A stretch of 64,000 bases of DNA from Budvicia diplopodorum (GCF_009800925.1 NZ_WOYF01000002.1:248001-312000), one strand, 5' to 3'. Shown: positions 10,015 to 19,501, numbered from the stretch's first letter. Notes: generated from the letters alone by a model not told the origin. Made by a program: numbers and translations.

Positions 10015-11931
10015 TCAATAACGGCGTTCCCACTCGTTATCCGTCATCACGATCGGCGACTTATTCATAAAGCTGCGATAAAACAGGTCATAGGCTAAAA
10101 CATTCTTCACATAGCCACGGGTTTCATTAAACGGAATGCTCTCAACAAAGGCGACAGCATCGAGCCGACCGGCACTGTTATCCAACCATGACCTTACCCG
10201 ATTAGGGCCAGCGTTATAGGCTGCCGCCGCTAAGATACGGTTTTGGTCAAAGGTCTGATAAGTGTGTTCCAGATAGCTGGTTCCTAACTGAATATTGGTT
10301 TCAGGATCAAAAAGCTGACTGGTATTGCTGTAATGAGTAATATCGCTTTGTTTAGCTATTTGCTTAGCCGTTGCTGGCATAAGCTGCATTAAGCCTCTGG
10401 CTCCGACCGGCGACTGGGCCTGAGGATTCCATGCGCTCTCTTGGCGAGCAATTGCCATCGCGAATGAAATGCCAATGCTTTTATCATTGGTGGATGCTTT
10501 AAATAGGTTGGGGTAAGCCAACGGGAAACGTTCCTCAATGTGATCCCATAGCTTAGCCACAATCGTTGCCTGTACGCTTAAATCAGCCCAGTCCTGCTCG
10601 TAGGCATAACGAGCTAACCCTTCTTGTTCTGGTTTATCAAGGCTTAAAATCAGGTTACTCCACTCATTGCGGGCTAAGTTATCCAACCCCCAATACATCA
10701 GTTCACGCACCCGATCGACTTCAGGACGCTGTATTAATGCCTGCGTGTATTTGACCGCCTTATCCATCTGCACCGGATAGCTAATACCCAAACGCTGGGC
10801 GGCGACCATCGGGTAGAATCCCCTCGCCTTAGTCAGCTCACGCAAGACCGTTTCACCTTCCGTACGCTGGCCGTTTTCCAGCAATCCGTCAGCATACCAG
10901 TAGCACCACTCGTCTTTCGCCGCAACGCTTTGAGGCAATTTGGCAATCCATTTGGCGACTCCTTTCTTATCACCATTACTTAGCGACAAACGAATTCGAC
11001 GCTCAACGAGGTCATCACTACCGCCTTTGGCAAGCGTCTCATCGCGCCACGAAGCCTGCTCGCTGGTCACGCTGTTATCCATCAGACGACCGGCAATAAT
11101 GTTTTCTAGCCCCTGATGTTCCTCACTACTCATTTTTTGCTGGCGGGAAACCTGAGGCAAAATGGCTCTGGCTTGCTCTACATCTTTACGGGCCAGCTTA
11201 GCGAAAGCCAGACGAGTTTCTTCACGAGTAAAATCGGTTGGGGAAAAATCACGGGAAAAAGACGCTACGTTGGCAGGATCTTTTTGTAACTTACTGAGCG
11301 CATCACCGATAGTTTTATAGCTGGCAGGAAGCTGTGCTATCAATGAACTGACTAACGGCTCATTGCCAGCCTGACTGGCGATGCTGATACGCTCTAGCGT
11401 GGTCAATGCGGTCTGGTTTCCGGCATTACGCCATTCAGCGAATAGCTTATCGCAGGAAGCGGGTAACGACTTTGAACTCAACCATATATTTTTAGCCTCA
11501 TCGTAAGCTGCCTGCTTTTCGCCGGTAGACCATTTAGCATAGAAATAGTTACAGCGCGCAGCCACTAAATGAGGGGCATCAGGTGCAAATTGTAAAATAC
11601 CTGACCAGTCCTGACGGTTAGCCAACTCATTGATAAAGTTGTTTTGTAAGTTTCTTGTCAGAGGCAACGTAGGGTAGCGCGCCGTAAATTTACCGGCATC
11701 CGCTACCGATAGGGAGCTTAAGTCTTGAGTGAGTTGACGATATTCAAGGTAAGGATAAAGCGGGTAAGCGCTCAGCGTCGGCATCAGGCGGGACACCTCA
11801 TCCATTTGTTTGCTATCCCACGCCTGTTTAACCTGTTGATAGCGCTCACGTTGAGCATTCAACGAATCGGCCCATACGCTGTTGGCCGCCATCACTATCA
11901 TTACGCCAGCCAAGAATGTACTTTTCTTCAT
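10015..11931 (-). CDS. slt: soluble lytic murein transglycosylase Slt70
   Basis: A 638-residue periplasmic enzyme that cleaves peptidoglycan glycan strands to 1,6-anhydro-muropeptides. A signal peptide (residues 1-21, M-K-K-S-T-F-L-A-G-V...W-A) precedes a long alpha-helical superhelix (about 22-460). The C-terminal lysozyme-like domain holds the catalytic glutamate in A-I-A-R-Q-E-S-A-W-N, then G-A-R-G-L-M-Q-L-M-P-A-T-A and A-A-Y-N-A-G-P. ATG 11931 was chosen because it gives a standard signal peptide, though its ribosome site is weak. Starts at 11961 (ATG) or 11967 (GTG) would add 10 or 12 residues. Confidence 0.95.
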   Translation of the reverse strand: MKKSTFLAGVMIVMAANSVWADSLNAQRERYQQVKQAWDSKQMDEVSRLMPTLSAYPLYPYLEYRQLTQDLSSLSVADAGKFTARYPTLPLTRNLQNNFINELANRQDWSGILQFAPDAPHLVAARCNYFYAKWSTGEKQAAYDEAKNIWLSSKSLPASCDKLFAEWRNAGNQTALTTLERISIASQAGNEPLVSSLIAQLPASYKTIGDALSKLQKDPANVASFSRDFSPTDFTREETRLAFAKLARKDVEQARAILPQVSRQQKMSSEEHQGLENIIAGRLMDNSVTSEQASWRDETLAKGGSDDLVERRIRLSLSNGDKKGVAKWIAKLPQSVAAKDEWCYWYADGLLENGQRTEGETVLRELTKARGFYPMVAAQRLGISYPVQMDKAVKYTQALIQRPEVDRVRELMYWGLDNLARNEWSNLILSLDKPEQEGLARYAYEQDWADLSVQATIVAKLWDHIEERFPLAYPNLFKASTNDKSIGISFAMAIARQESAWNPQAQSPVGARGLMQLMPATAKQIAKQSDITHYSNTSQLFDPETNIQLGTSYLEHTYQTFDQNRILAAAAYNAGPNRVRSWLDNSAGRLDAVAFVESIPFNETRGYVKNVLAYDLFYRSFMNKSPIVMTDNEWERRY

Positions 11932-12531
11932 AAAGTTACGCCAATTATCCGTCACAAACATCCTCACTTATCCTGTCATTCGTTACTGATATTTACTGTA
12001 TTCACGCAATACCGCGCCCATTGAGTATAAGAGATTTCGACTCAATGTCGGCCCACTGCCCTAAATTTGTCGTCTTAATCTTCATGTAATAACGAGGATG
12101 ACGCGCAGGGTATTAAGACAGCCAATATTCAATTTCGCTCATTATCAATCCAACTATTGTATTCTAACGCCTGAAACCGAGACAAAAAGGTAAAAAATCA
12201 AAAATCTGGAAACGTCGCGCAAATTTTGTTTCTCGTGATATCGCCTTGCCAGATAAAGCATACAATCAGATGAATAATAAAAAATAGCGAGTAGTCACGG
12301 TACTCCCGTTAATCATATAGCAGTGATTCTGTCAGATTTAGGGCATAATGACCTATCTATGCCCCATATATACTCAGAATAGTTGAAGTTGCAGTAAGGC
12401 CGAAAATGAAACAAACCCGATAACCTGCTCAGGTCAGTCATTCGGGCGCACTAACGCCGCCGCAGCTTTAAACGTCTAGCGTATAGATTATGGATAGTTA
12501 ACAAAGTAGTCATAACGAGGCTTGAAGAACA
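11932..12531. other. slt-ettA intergenic region
   Basis: About 600 bp between divergent genes. It must hold both promoters. The only structured segment recognised is the imperfect inverted-repeat element at 12369-12485. The remaining sequence shows no convincing ORF, tRNA or terminator. Confidence 0.6.
12369..12485. repeat. candidate small intergenic element with imperfect terminal inverted repeats
   Basis: The left end (12369-12394, TATACTCAGAATAG...) and the reverse complement of the right end (to 12485, TATACGCTAGACG...) resemble each other over about 26 nt, including T-T-(G/A)-A-A-G-(T/C)-T-G-C. The interior carries ACCTG-CT-CAGGT. The layout recalls short intergenic repeats common in Yersinia and Serratia relatives. 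It lies in the ettA 5' region. Confidence 0.45.
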
Positions 12532-14199
12532 GTGGCACAATACGTCTATACTATGCATCGGGTCGGAAAGGTCGTCCCTCCGAAGCGACATATTCTAAAA
12601 AATATCTCCCTGAGCTTTTTCCCTGGGGCCAAAATTGGCGTGCTGGGTCTGAACGGTTCAGGTAAATCCACACTGCTGCGCATTATGGCCGGTATCGATA
12701 CCGACATTGAAGGCGAAGCACGCCCGCATCCCGGTATTAAAATCGGCTACTTGCCGCAAGAACCTCAGCTCAATATGAACCAAACGGTTCGTGAAGCGGT
12801 TGAAGAAGCGGTTAGCGAAGTCAAAAATGCCCTAACCCGCTTAGACGAAGTTTATGCTGCGTATGCTGAGCCCGATGCCGACTTTGATAAGCTGGCTAAA
12901 GAACAGGGCGTGCTGGAAGGAATCATTCAATCGCACGACGGCCATAACCTTGACCACCAGTTGGAGCGTGCGGCAGATGCCCTGCGCCTGCCCCCTTGGG
13001 ATGCCCGCATTGAGCATCTGTCGGGCGGTGAACGCCGTCGCGTGGCCATTTGCCAGCTGCTGCTGGAAAAACCAGATATGCTGCTGCTCGATGAGCCAAC
13101 CAACCACCTTGATGCCGAATCGGTAGCATGGTTAGAACGCTTCCTGCACGACTATGAAGGCACCGTTGTGGCCATTACCCATGACCGCTACTTCCTCGAT
13201 AACGTTGCCGGTTGGATCCTTGAACTCGACCGCGGTGAAGGCATTCCGTGGGAAGGTAACTACTCCTCATGGCTGGAACAGAAAGATCAGCGTCTGGAGC
13301 AAGAAGCCTCTTCTGAAGCGGCACGCCGCAAGTCAATTCAGAAAGAGCTGGAGTGGGTTCGTCAGGGTGCGAAAGGCCGTCAATCCAAAGGTAAAGCTCG
13401 TCTGGCCCGCTTTGAAGAACTTAACAGCGTTGAATATCAAAAACGTAACGAAACCAGTGAACTGTTTATTCCACCGGGCCAGCGCTTAGGCGACAAGGTG
13501 CTGGAAGTGAATAACCTGACCAAGTCTTACGGTGACCGCCTGCTGATTGATGGCCTGACTTTTGCCATTCCGAAAGGCGCCATTGTCGGTATCATTGGCC
13601 CTAACGGTGCGGGTAAATCAACGCTGTTCCGTATGCTTTCCGGCCAAGAGCAGCCAGATTCAGGCGACATCAGCTTAGGTGAAACCGTACAGCTTGCCTC
13701 GGTCGATCAGTTCCGTGACAACATGAATAACGGTAAAACCGTTTGGGAAGAAGTATCCGGCGGTCAAGACATCATGCGCATTGGCAACTTTGAAATGCCA
13801 AGCCGTGCCTACGTTGGCCGTTTTAACTTTAAAGGCGTCGATCAGGGTAAGCGAGTTGGAGAACTGTCCGGCGGTGAGCGTGGCCGTCTGCATTTAGCCA
13901 AACTGCTACAGGTTGGCGGCAATATGTTGCTACTCGATGAGCCAACCAACGATTTGGACATTGAAACCCTGCGTGCGCTGGAAAACGCCCTGTTAGAGTT
14001 CCCGGGCTGTGCGATGGTTATTTCCCATGACCGCTGGTTCCTTGACCGAATCGCCACCCATATTCTGGACTACGGTGATGAAGGTAAAGTTGAATTCTTC
14101 GAAGGTAACTTTACCGAATACGAAGAGTGGAAAAAGCGCACCATGGGTGCAGAAGCCCTTGAGCCACACCGCATTAAGTATAAGAAGATGATCAAGTAA
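12532..14199 (+). CDS. ettA: energy-dependent translational throttle protein EttA (ABC-F)
   Basis: A 555-residue ABC-F ATPase that binds the ribosomal E site and gates entry into elongation according to the ATP/ADP ratio. Two ABC domains are present: Walker A G-L-N-G-S-G-K-S-T and signature L-S-G-G-E-R in the first (about 1-260), and G-P-N-G-A-G-K-S-T and L-S-G-G-E-R in the second (about 320-550). The inter-domain P-site tRNA interaction segment (about residues 280-320, K-G-R-Q-S-K-G-K-A-R-L-A) lies between them. The start is GTG at 12532, fixed by the M-A-Q-Y-V-Y-T-M-H-R-V-G-K family N-terminus. No transmembrane segments. Confidence 0.97.
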   Translation: MAQYVYTMHRVGKVVPPKRHILKNISLSFFPGAKIGVLGLNGSGKSTLLRIMAGIDTDIEGEARPHPGIKIGYLPQEPQLNMNQTVREAVEEAVSEVKNALTRLDEVYAAYAEPDADFDKLAKEQGVLEGIIQSHDGHNLDHQLERAADALRLPPWDARIEHLSGGERRRVAICQLLLEKPDMLLLDEPTNHLDAESVAWLERFLHDYEGTVVAITHDRYFLDNVAGWILELDRGEGIPWEGNYSSWLEQKDQRLEQEASSEAARRKSIQKELEWVRQGAKGRQSKGKARLARFEELNSVEYQKRNETSELFIPPGQRLGDKVLEVNNLTKSYGDRLLIDGLTFAIPKGAIVGIIGPNGAGKSTLFRMLSGQEQPDSGDISLGETVQLASVDQFRDNMNNGKTVWEEVSGGQDIMRIGNFEMPSRAYVGRFNFKGVDQGKRVGELSGGERGRLHLAKLLQVGGNMLLLDEPTNDLDIETLRALENALLEFPGCAMVISHDRWFLDRIATHILDYGDEGKVEFFEGNFTEYEEWKKRTMGAEALEPHRIKYKKMIK

Positions 14200-14228
14200 T
14201 TTCCGATCTATGCTTAAAGCAGTCAACC

Positions 14229-14252
14229 ATAACGCCCCATTAGGGGCGTTAT
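14229..14252 (+). terminator. likely ettA terminator stem-loop
   Basis: A 10-bp perfect stem ATAACGCCCC / GGGGCGTTAT with an ATTA loop, 30 nt after the ettA stop. The T-run after it is poor, so it may be only a 3'-end stabilising hairpin. Confidence 0.6.
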
Positions 14253-14348
14253 AATTATGTCAGGCCCGGAGCACTCTTTGCTTAAAAACGTCGCCCTATC
14301 AGTGGCGTACTTCAACGCGGTTCAATCCATATTTTCAGGAGAACGCCA

Positions 14349-15002
14349 ATGACAAAAAAAGTCCTATTGCTTGGTGCTACGGGATTAATCGGCGGCCAAC
14401 TGTTAGCCATGCTGGAATCCGATCCTTACATTACTCATATATATGCCCCAACGCGCAAACCGCTACTTTCCACCAGCGAGAAGCTTATCAACCCGATAGG
14501 GCCCGATGTCCAAATTCTATTAGATACCCTAACAGAACCGGTTGATATCGCCTTTTGCTGTTTGGGAACAACCCTAAAAGAAGCAGGAAGCAGAGAAGCA
14601 TTCCGTTTTGCTGACATGGTACTGCCGGTGCACGGCGGAAAAACCGCCCTTCGCTTAGGCGCAGCTCAATATCTGGTGGTCAGCGCTATCGGTGCTAAAG
14701 CCAGCTCATGGATTTTCTATAATCAGACCAAAGGCCGGATGGAACAGGCGCTGATTGCCCAGAACTGGCCTCATTTAGCCCTGCTTCGCCCGTCAATGCT
14801 GATCGGCCATCGGGAAAATCCTCGCCAGATTGAACAAATTACCGCGCCGCTATTTCGCCTTTTGCCCGGCAGATGGAAAGGAATCGCATCGAAGGATGTC
14901 GCCTACGTTATGTGGAAAATGGCCGTTGACCCGCTCACCAATTCATTAACCATTTTGCAGTCTGACCAAATCAGGCGCAGAGCGGCCAGAGGCCTGGATT
15001 AG
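14349..15002 (+). CDS. yraR: NAD(P)-binding Rossmann protein, YraR-like
   Basis: A 217-residue atypical short-chain dehydrogenase/epimerase-fold protein of the HTATIP2/YraR type. It has an N-terminal dinucleotide-binding motif (G-A-T-G-L-I-G-G), A-P-T-R-K-P-L, D-I-A-F-C-C-L-G-T-T-L-K-E-A-G-S, an L-V-V-S-A-I-G-A strand, and F-Y-N-Q-T-K-G-R-M-E in the position of the catalytic Y-x3-K region. The alignment with E. coli YraR is from memory. Its substrate is unknown. A ribosome site (AGGAG) precedes ATG 14349. It converges with the LysR gene, leaving 3 bp between them. Confidence 0.75.
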   Translation: MTKKVLLLGATGLIGGQLLAMLESDPYITHIYAPTRKPLLSTSEKLINPIGPDVQILLDTLTEPVDIAFCCLGTTLKEAGSREAFRFADMVLPVHGGKTALRLGAAQYLVVSAIGAKASSWIFYNQTKGRMEQALIAQNWPHLALLRPSMLIGHRENPRQIEQITAPLFRLLPGRWKGIASKDVAYVMWKMAVDPLTNSLTILQSDQIRRRAARGLD

Positions 15003-15005
15003 CCG

Positions 15006-15917
15006 TTAATTCACCGAATTTAGAGGGGCTGAATGCCCCGCCACTAACGCATGGCTCATCATCGTTTCAATAAAACGATCCAGCGCTGGCATATTCAGTT
15101 TACGATCCGAGTAGATCAAATAAAGATCGTTACCGTCTGCCTGCCAGTCGGCTAAAACTGGCCTTAGTTGCCCACAGGCAATAGCCTCTCCGGTTAAAAA
15201 TGCCGGCAAGAATGCAATACCGCCGCCGGCAATCGCGCACTGGCGCGCATACAGTAAATTATCGGTAACGTGGTCGGCGGGCTGGAGCCAGTGAAAAACC
15301 TGATTATCCTTGCGTAACGTACATTCTGACCATGCCCGATGGGTAATACAGCGGTGCCCAGCCAATTGATCGGGGTGAACGATAGGCCCGGACTGCACCA
15401 AATAATCAGGCGATGCCAATAGATAGCGAGGATAGTGGCCAAGAAACCGGCCAATCAGCGTTGAATCCTGCGGTTTTCCCGTTCGAATGCCAATATCAAA
15501 GCCGGAAGCCACCAGATCGGCCATAGCGTCAGAGACATACACCTCAACCGAAACCTCAGGATACAATCGCTGAAAATCAGTCACCACCGGAGCCAATAGC
15601 GTAATGGCCAGACCGGCAGGTGCCGTAATACGAATTCTACCGCTGGGCGACGCTTTCAATATTTGCAAAGACTGCTGCGCCCGTTCTGAAGCCTGAATCA
15701 TCTCTTGACAGTGCACCAGATAGCGTTCACCCGCAAACGTTAAGCTCAGCTGTCGGGTGGTCCTCATCAGTAATCGGATTCCCAACTGTTGCTCAAGGTG
15801 ACTAATTCTTTGGCTCACGCTCGACTTAGGTAACCCGGCACGTTTCGCCGCGGCGGTGAAACTGCCCAGTTCGACCACCAGCGTAAACAGCGCCATATCC
15901 TGCAGTTGTTTAAACAT
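15006..15917 (-). CDS. LysR-family transcriptional regulator
   Basis: A 303-residue LysR protein. The N-terminal winged helix-turn-helix (residues 3-62: GSFTAAAKRAGLPKSSVSQR...) is followed by a periplasmic-binding-like effector domain (about 90-295). It belongs to the large AaeR/DmlR-like group by sequence feel. Divergent from the quinone-oxidoreductase-like gene at 16023 with a 105-bp shared promoter region, the usual arrangement for a LysR regulator and its target. Inducer unknown. Confidence 0.9.
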   Translation of the reverse strand: MFKQLQDMALFTLVVELGSFTAAAKRAGLPKSSVSQRISHLEQQLGIRLLMRTTRQLSLTFAGERYLVHCQEMIQASERAQQSLQILKASPSGRIRITAPAGLAITLLAPVVTDFQRLYPEVSVEVYVSDAMADLVASGFDIGIRTGKPQDSTLIGRFLGHYPRYLLASPDYLVQSGPIVHPDQLAGHRCITHRAWSECTLRKDNQVFHWLQPADHVTDNLLYARQCAIAGGGIAFLPAFLTGEAIACGQLRPVLADWQADGNDLYLIYSDRKLNMPALDRFIETMMSHALVAGHSAPLNSVN

Positions 15918-16022
15918 TATTGTTCATTCTATATAAACAGTTTGTTTGCATAATACTATCTTATCAGTCTTTACGACAGCGACTAGACTGGCTGCAATTA
16001 TCCTCCCGTAAGGAACCTATTT

Positions 16023-17024
16023 ATGGCCCGTTATGCCATTGCCGTTGACCCGAAAAACCCACAACAGCTGATTAAGATTGACCTTCCACAGCAGGCCCCC
16101 GGCGACTTTGATTTGCTAGTCGAAGTAAAAGCGATTGCGATGAACCCGGTAGATACCAAAGTTCACGCCGGTTTAAAACAGAATGGGCTCCAGGAACCGA
16201 GGATTTTAGGCTGGGATGCCAGCGGCGTTGTTATTGCCACTGGTTCAAAAGTTGCCGAATTCTCCGTCGGTGACGAAGTGTGGTACGCCGGAGATATTAC
16301 CCGAGCGGGCAGCAATGCAACCCACCAGCTCATTGATTCAAGAATCGTTTCCCGTAAGCCAAAATCACTAGGCTGGGCAGAGTCCGCAGCCATTCCGCTA
16401 ACGGCATTAACCGCATGGGAAGGCCTGTTTGAGCACTTAAAAATTCAGGACGCGGGCAGTGACAAAACCCTGTTAATTATCGGCGGTGCCGGTGGCGTAG
16501 GATCGCTGGCCATACCTCTAGCCGCATTGCGCAGTAAAGTGCGCATCGTAGCAACCGCCTCACGCCCTGAGTCACAAAAATGGTGCTTAGACCGTGGCGC
16601 AGACCTAACCGTGGACTACCGCAACCTTAAAGATAATCTGCTTAAGCACAATATTAAACAGGTGGATTATATCTTTTGCCTGAACGATACCGACGGCCAC
16701 TGGGAGGCTATGAGCGAAGTTATTGCTCCGTTTGGTCATATCTGCTCGATTGTAGAGAACAAGCAGCCATTAGCTCAACCGCTGATCAGAACTAAAGGCG
16801 TCGCCTTCCACTGGGAGCTGATGTTCACCCGCAGTATGTACCAAACGCCGGATATGGCAGAACAAGGCCATATTCTTCAGCAAATCGCCGAAATGCTGGA
16901 TAAAGGTGAGCTAAAAGGTACGCTAAGCAAAACCCTGCATGGGCTCAGCGTTGAAAGCATTACTGAGGCGCATAAAATGCAGCTGGAAGGTCATATGACC
17001 GGTAAAATTGCCGTTGCCTTTTAA
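16023..17024 (+). CDS. zinc-independent medium-chain dehydrogenase/reductase (quinone oxidoreductase-like)
   Basis: A 333-residue MDR-superfamily protein. It has a GroES-like N-terminal domain (M-N-P-V-D-T-K-V-H near residue 40, G-W-D-A-S-G-V-V near 65) and a Rossmann domain with I-I-G-G-A-G-G-V-G-S-L-A near residue 155. The cysteine ligands of zinc alcohol dehydrogenases are absent, so it fits the NADPH:quinone/enone reductase (ZDH1-like) subgroup. Likely regulated by the divergent LysR. Often linked to reactive carbonyl or quinone detoxification; that role is inferred. Confidence 0.85.
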   Translation: MARYAIAVDPKNPQQLIKIDLPQQAPGDFDLLVEVKAIAMNPVDTKVHAGLKQNGLQEPRILGWDASGVVIATGSKVAEFSVGDEVWYAGDITRAGSNATHQLIDSRIVSRKPKSLGWAESAAIPLTALTAWEGLFEHLKIQDAGSDKTLLIIGGAGGVGSLAIPLAALRSKVRIVATASRPESQKWCLDRGADLTVDYRNLKDNLLKHNIKQVDYIFCLNDTDGHWEAMSEVIAPFGHICSIVENKQPLAQPLIRTKGVAFHWELMFTRSMYQTPDMAEQGHILQQIAEMLDKGELKGTLSKTLHGLSVESITEAHKMQLEGHMTGKIAVAF

Positions 17025-17041
17025 GCTAAACATGTAAACCG

Positions 17042-17072
17042 CTCCGGTATTGAAACCAACTCAATACCGGAG
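17042..17072. terminator. stem-loop after the MDR gene
   Basis: A perfect 12-bp inverted repeat (CTCCGGTATTGA / TCAATACCGGAG) with a 7-nt loop, 17 nt after the stop codon. No T-run follows, so termination is possible but not certain. It separates the MDR gene from ygcN. Confidence 0.55.
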
Positions 17073-17187
17073 AAAATTAACCAGACCTACCTCGCTCTCT
17101 AATTGGGGAAATTCCCGATTTAATCAATAAATTACCCTCACCGAATGCTATACTTTTGGTCATGCTAACCGCAGCGGGATCGATCCA

Positions 17188-18477
17188 ATGGATGAAGATA
17201 AGTTTGACGTTATCGTAGTCGGCGGCGGAATTGCCGGCTGTACCTGCGCCTTACTACTGGCACGGGCTGGCGTTAAGGTACTGTTGTTAGAGCGGGCTTC
17301 TCATGCCGGAGGAAAAAACGTCTCCGGAGGCCGGTTATATACCTATAGCCTAGACGAGATTATTCCGGGCTTCGCTAATCAGGCTCCCTTAGAACGACAA
17401 ATCACCCACGAAAAGTTCTCCCTACTCACTGCCGATAGCGCGGTTACGCTGGATTATCACCATCCTATCTTTTCTGAAGGCTCAACGTCCTATAGCGTTC
17501 TGAGATCGCGTTTCGATCCATGGTTAATGGCTCAGGCCGAAGCCGCCGGAGCTCAATGCCTGACTGGCGTACAGGTTGATAGCCTTATCGAAAAACAGGG
17601 CGTTATCTGTGGGGTTAAAGCCGGGGACGACGAAATTTATGCACGGGCCGTAGTGCTGTCAGAAGGGGCAAATACTCTGCTGGCAGAACGCCATAATCTG
17701 GTGTCGAAACCTCAGCCGAAGACCATGGCCGTTGGCGTTAAAGAGGTACTAACCCTCGACTCGGACGTAATTGAAGAACGCTTCGCCCTTGAGGAAAATG
17801 AAGGTACGGCATGGCTATTCGCCGGTAATGCCAGCGCAGGAAAAGTCGGCGGCGGCTTTGTCTATACCAACCGCGACACCCTGTCGCTGGGGGTGGTCTG
17901 TAATCTATCCGCTCTAAGCGATGCCAACCAGAATCTGGCCGCCATGTTGGAAAACTTCAAACAGCATCCGGCGGTACGGCCGCTGATAAGAAAAACCGAA
18001 CTGCTTGAATACAGCGCCCATCTGATCCCAGAAGGAGGTATCAACTGCGTGCCGCCGCTTTCTGGGGCTGGCTATGTCATTATCGGAGATGCCGCAGGGC
18101 TTTGCGTTAATGCCGGGCACACGGTGCGCGGTATGGATTTGGCGGTGTTATCGGCAAAAGCCGCCGCACAGGCGCTTATTGATGCCAGCCAAACCAATAG
18201 CTTCACCGCCCAATCTCTGGCACATTATCGAGCGCATTTAGAAAGCGGTTCGCTGTGGTCTGTGTTACAACAATATCGCTCTTTACCCGAAACGCTGCTG
18301 CAAACGCCCGCCCTGTTTGAACGCTACCCGCAGCTTGCCGCCGACATCCTACAACAGCTATATCGCGTCAACGGCACGTCGGCTAAACCGCTGCGGAAAA
18401 TCATATGGAACAACGTTCGCCGCGCCGGGCTGTTCAAGCTGATTAAAGATGGTATACGAGGAGCCCGTAGCCTATGA
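17188..18477 (+). CDS. ygcN: FixC/ETF-dehydrogenase-like flavoprotein YgcN
   Basis: A 429-residue flavoprotein of the ETF:quinone oxidoreductase (FixC) family, expected to pass electrons from an electron-transfer flavoprotein to quinone. The FAD-binding V-V-G-G-G-I-A-G-C-T-C-A motif is at residue 10, an E-R-A-S-H-A-G-G-K-N segment follows, and the second FAD motif G-D-A-A-G-L-C-V-N-A-G-H-T-V-R-G-M-D lies near residue 300. It overlaps ygcO by an ATGA. The name comes from gene content: fixC-like, fixX-like, GlpP-like and etf genes together reproduce E. coli ygcN-ygcO-ygcP-ygcQ-ygcR. Confidence 0.88.
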   Translation: MDEDKFDVIVVGGGIAGCTCALLLARAGVKVLLLERASHAGGKNVSGGRLYTYSLDEIIPGFANQAPLERQITHEKFSLLTADSAVTLDYHHPIFSEGSTSYSVLRSRFDPWLMAQAEAAGAQCLTGVQVDSLIEKQGVICGVKAGDDEIYARAVVLSEGANTLLAERHNLVSKPQPKTMAVGVKEVLTLDSDVIEERFALEENEGTAWLFAGNASAGKVGGGFVYTNRDTLSLGVVCNLSALSDANQNLAAMLENFKQHPAVRPLIRKTELLEYSAHLIPEGGINCVPPLSGAGYVIIGDAAGLCVNAGHTVRGMDLAVLSAKAAAQALIDASQTNSFTAQSLAHYRAHLESGSLWSVLQQYRSLPETLLQTPALFERYPQLAADILQQLYRVNGTSAKPLRKIIWNNVRRAGLFKLIKDGIRGARSL

Positions 18478-18749
18478 GTCCGGAAGAAAAATTAAGCAAA
18501 AACCATTACCGGATAAACCCGCATCAGCCTCATATTGTGCTGGCTGACCATCCGGATCGCCGTCAGTTAAGCACGTTGGTTGCCGCCTGCCCCGCAGGAC
18601 TTTACCAACAAAATTCGGACGGAAGCCTGAGTTTTGACCTTCACGGTTGCCTCGAATGTGGAACTTGCCGGTTATTGTGCGATGAGAAGGTACTGGCTCG
18701 CTGGCAATATCCATCGTCAGGCTATGGCATCGTTCTACGCTTCGGCTAA
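18474..18749 (+). CDS. ygcO: FixX-like ferredoxin YgcO
   Basis: A 91-residue FixX-type protein. The C-terminal half carries C-P-A-G-L-Y and C-L-E-C-G-T-C-R-L-L-C, cysteines for one [4Fe-4S] cluster. It is the iron-sulphur partner of YgcN; in animal ETF-QO these two parts are one polypeptide. Translation is coupled to ygcN by a 4-nt overlap. A 166-nt gap separates it from ygcP. Confidence 0.9.
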   Translation: MSPEEKLSKNHYRINPHQPHIVLADHPDRRQLSTLVAACPAGLYQQNSDGSLSFDLHGCLECGTCRLLCDEKVLARWQYPSSGYGIVLRFG

Positions 18750-18915
18750 TTTTGGTTATGTGAGAGACCTCTGAGCGCTAAAAAATAGTTCATGGTAGGC
18801 TGGCTACATTCAGCCCCAATGACGTTCAGTTTGCTGCATAAGGTTCAGTATAAAAATGGAAAATCAACCTAACCGGCGCTAAGACAGGAAACTGAAACAA
18901 TACAGAGAGCATCCA

Positions 18916-19482
18916 TTGCCCATATCAACAATCCTGAAGCTACACCCGGTTATTGCCGCGGTTAAAGATACGAAAAGCCTCGATCGGGCACTACAGTCAG
19001 ACTGTAAAATTATTTCGATCCTGTACGGCAACATTTGCAATATCGGCGCTATCGTCCAGCGGATAAAAAAGGCCGACAAATACGCCTTTATCCACGTTGA
19101 TCTGCTGGATGGCACCTCCAATAAAGAGATCGTTATCGACTTTTTGAAAATCGTTACCGCCGCCGACGGAATTATCAGTACCAAAGCGTCAATGATCAAA
19201 GCGGCCCGGGCTCAGGGTTTTTACGGTATTCACCGCCTGTTTCTGATTGATTCTATCTCTTTTCATAATATTGATAAGCAAGTGGCCCAGTCGAACCCAG
19301 ACTGTATTGAGATCCTGCCGGGATGCATGCCAAAAGTGCTCGGGTGGGTTGCCCAACAGATTAACCTGCCGATTATTGCCGGTGGCTTAGTATGCGATCA
19401 TGAAGATGCCATGAGTGCGATTAACGCAGGCGCAATGGCGATTTCCACCACCAACACCGGCGTGTGGGAACTTCAATTTTAA
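18916..19482 (+). CDS. ygcP: GlpP-family transcription antiterminator YgcP
   Basis: A 188-residue TIM-barrel RNA-binding antiterminator of the GlpP family. In Bacillus subtilis GlpP with glycerol-3-phosphate prevents termination in the glpD leader. Family motifs are visible: H-P-V-I-A-A-V-K near residue 10, F-I-H-V-D-L-L-D-G near 55, G-I-I-S-T-K-A near 88, R-L-F-L-I-D-S near 106, I-E-I-L-P-G near 130 and A-G-G-L-V near 153. The start codon is TTG, preceded by a weak GAGAG. The likely RNA targets are the twin 69-nt leaders at 25226-25294 and 25513-25581. The ligand is probably a phosphorylated intermediate made by YgcE (inference). Confidence 0.92.
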   Translation: MPISTILKLHPVIAAVKDTKSLDRALQSDCKIISILYGNICNIGAIVQRIKKADKYAFIHVDLLDGTSNKEIVIDFLKIVTAADGIISTKASMIKAARAQGFYGIHRLFLIDSISFHNIDKQVAQSNPDCIEILPGCMPKVLGWVAQQINLPIIAGGLVCDHEDAMSAINAGAMAISTTNTGVWELQF

Positions 19483-19501
19483 GTTAAGAAGCAATAAGAC
19501 T

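Noticed and set aside
12841-14226. Several long antisense and shifted frames inside ettA
   Set aside because: They are shadows of the ettA reading frame with its GC-rich third positions.
18759-18774. Possible CRP site TGTGA-N6-TCTGA upstream of ygcP
   Set aside because: One half matches but the other has two mismatches, and no aligned promoter is visible.
18750-18915. Third copy of the ygc antitermination leader before ygcP or ygcN
   Set aside because: I looked for the AGTTACTAGAGA arm and the terminator hairpin here and upstream of ygcN (17025-17187) and found neither.
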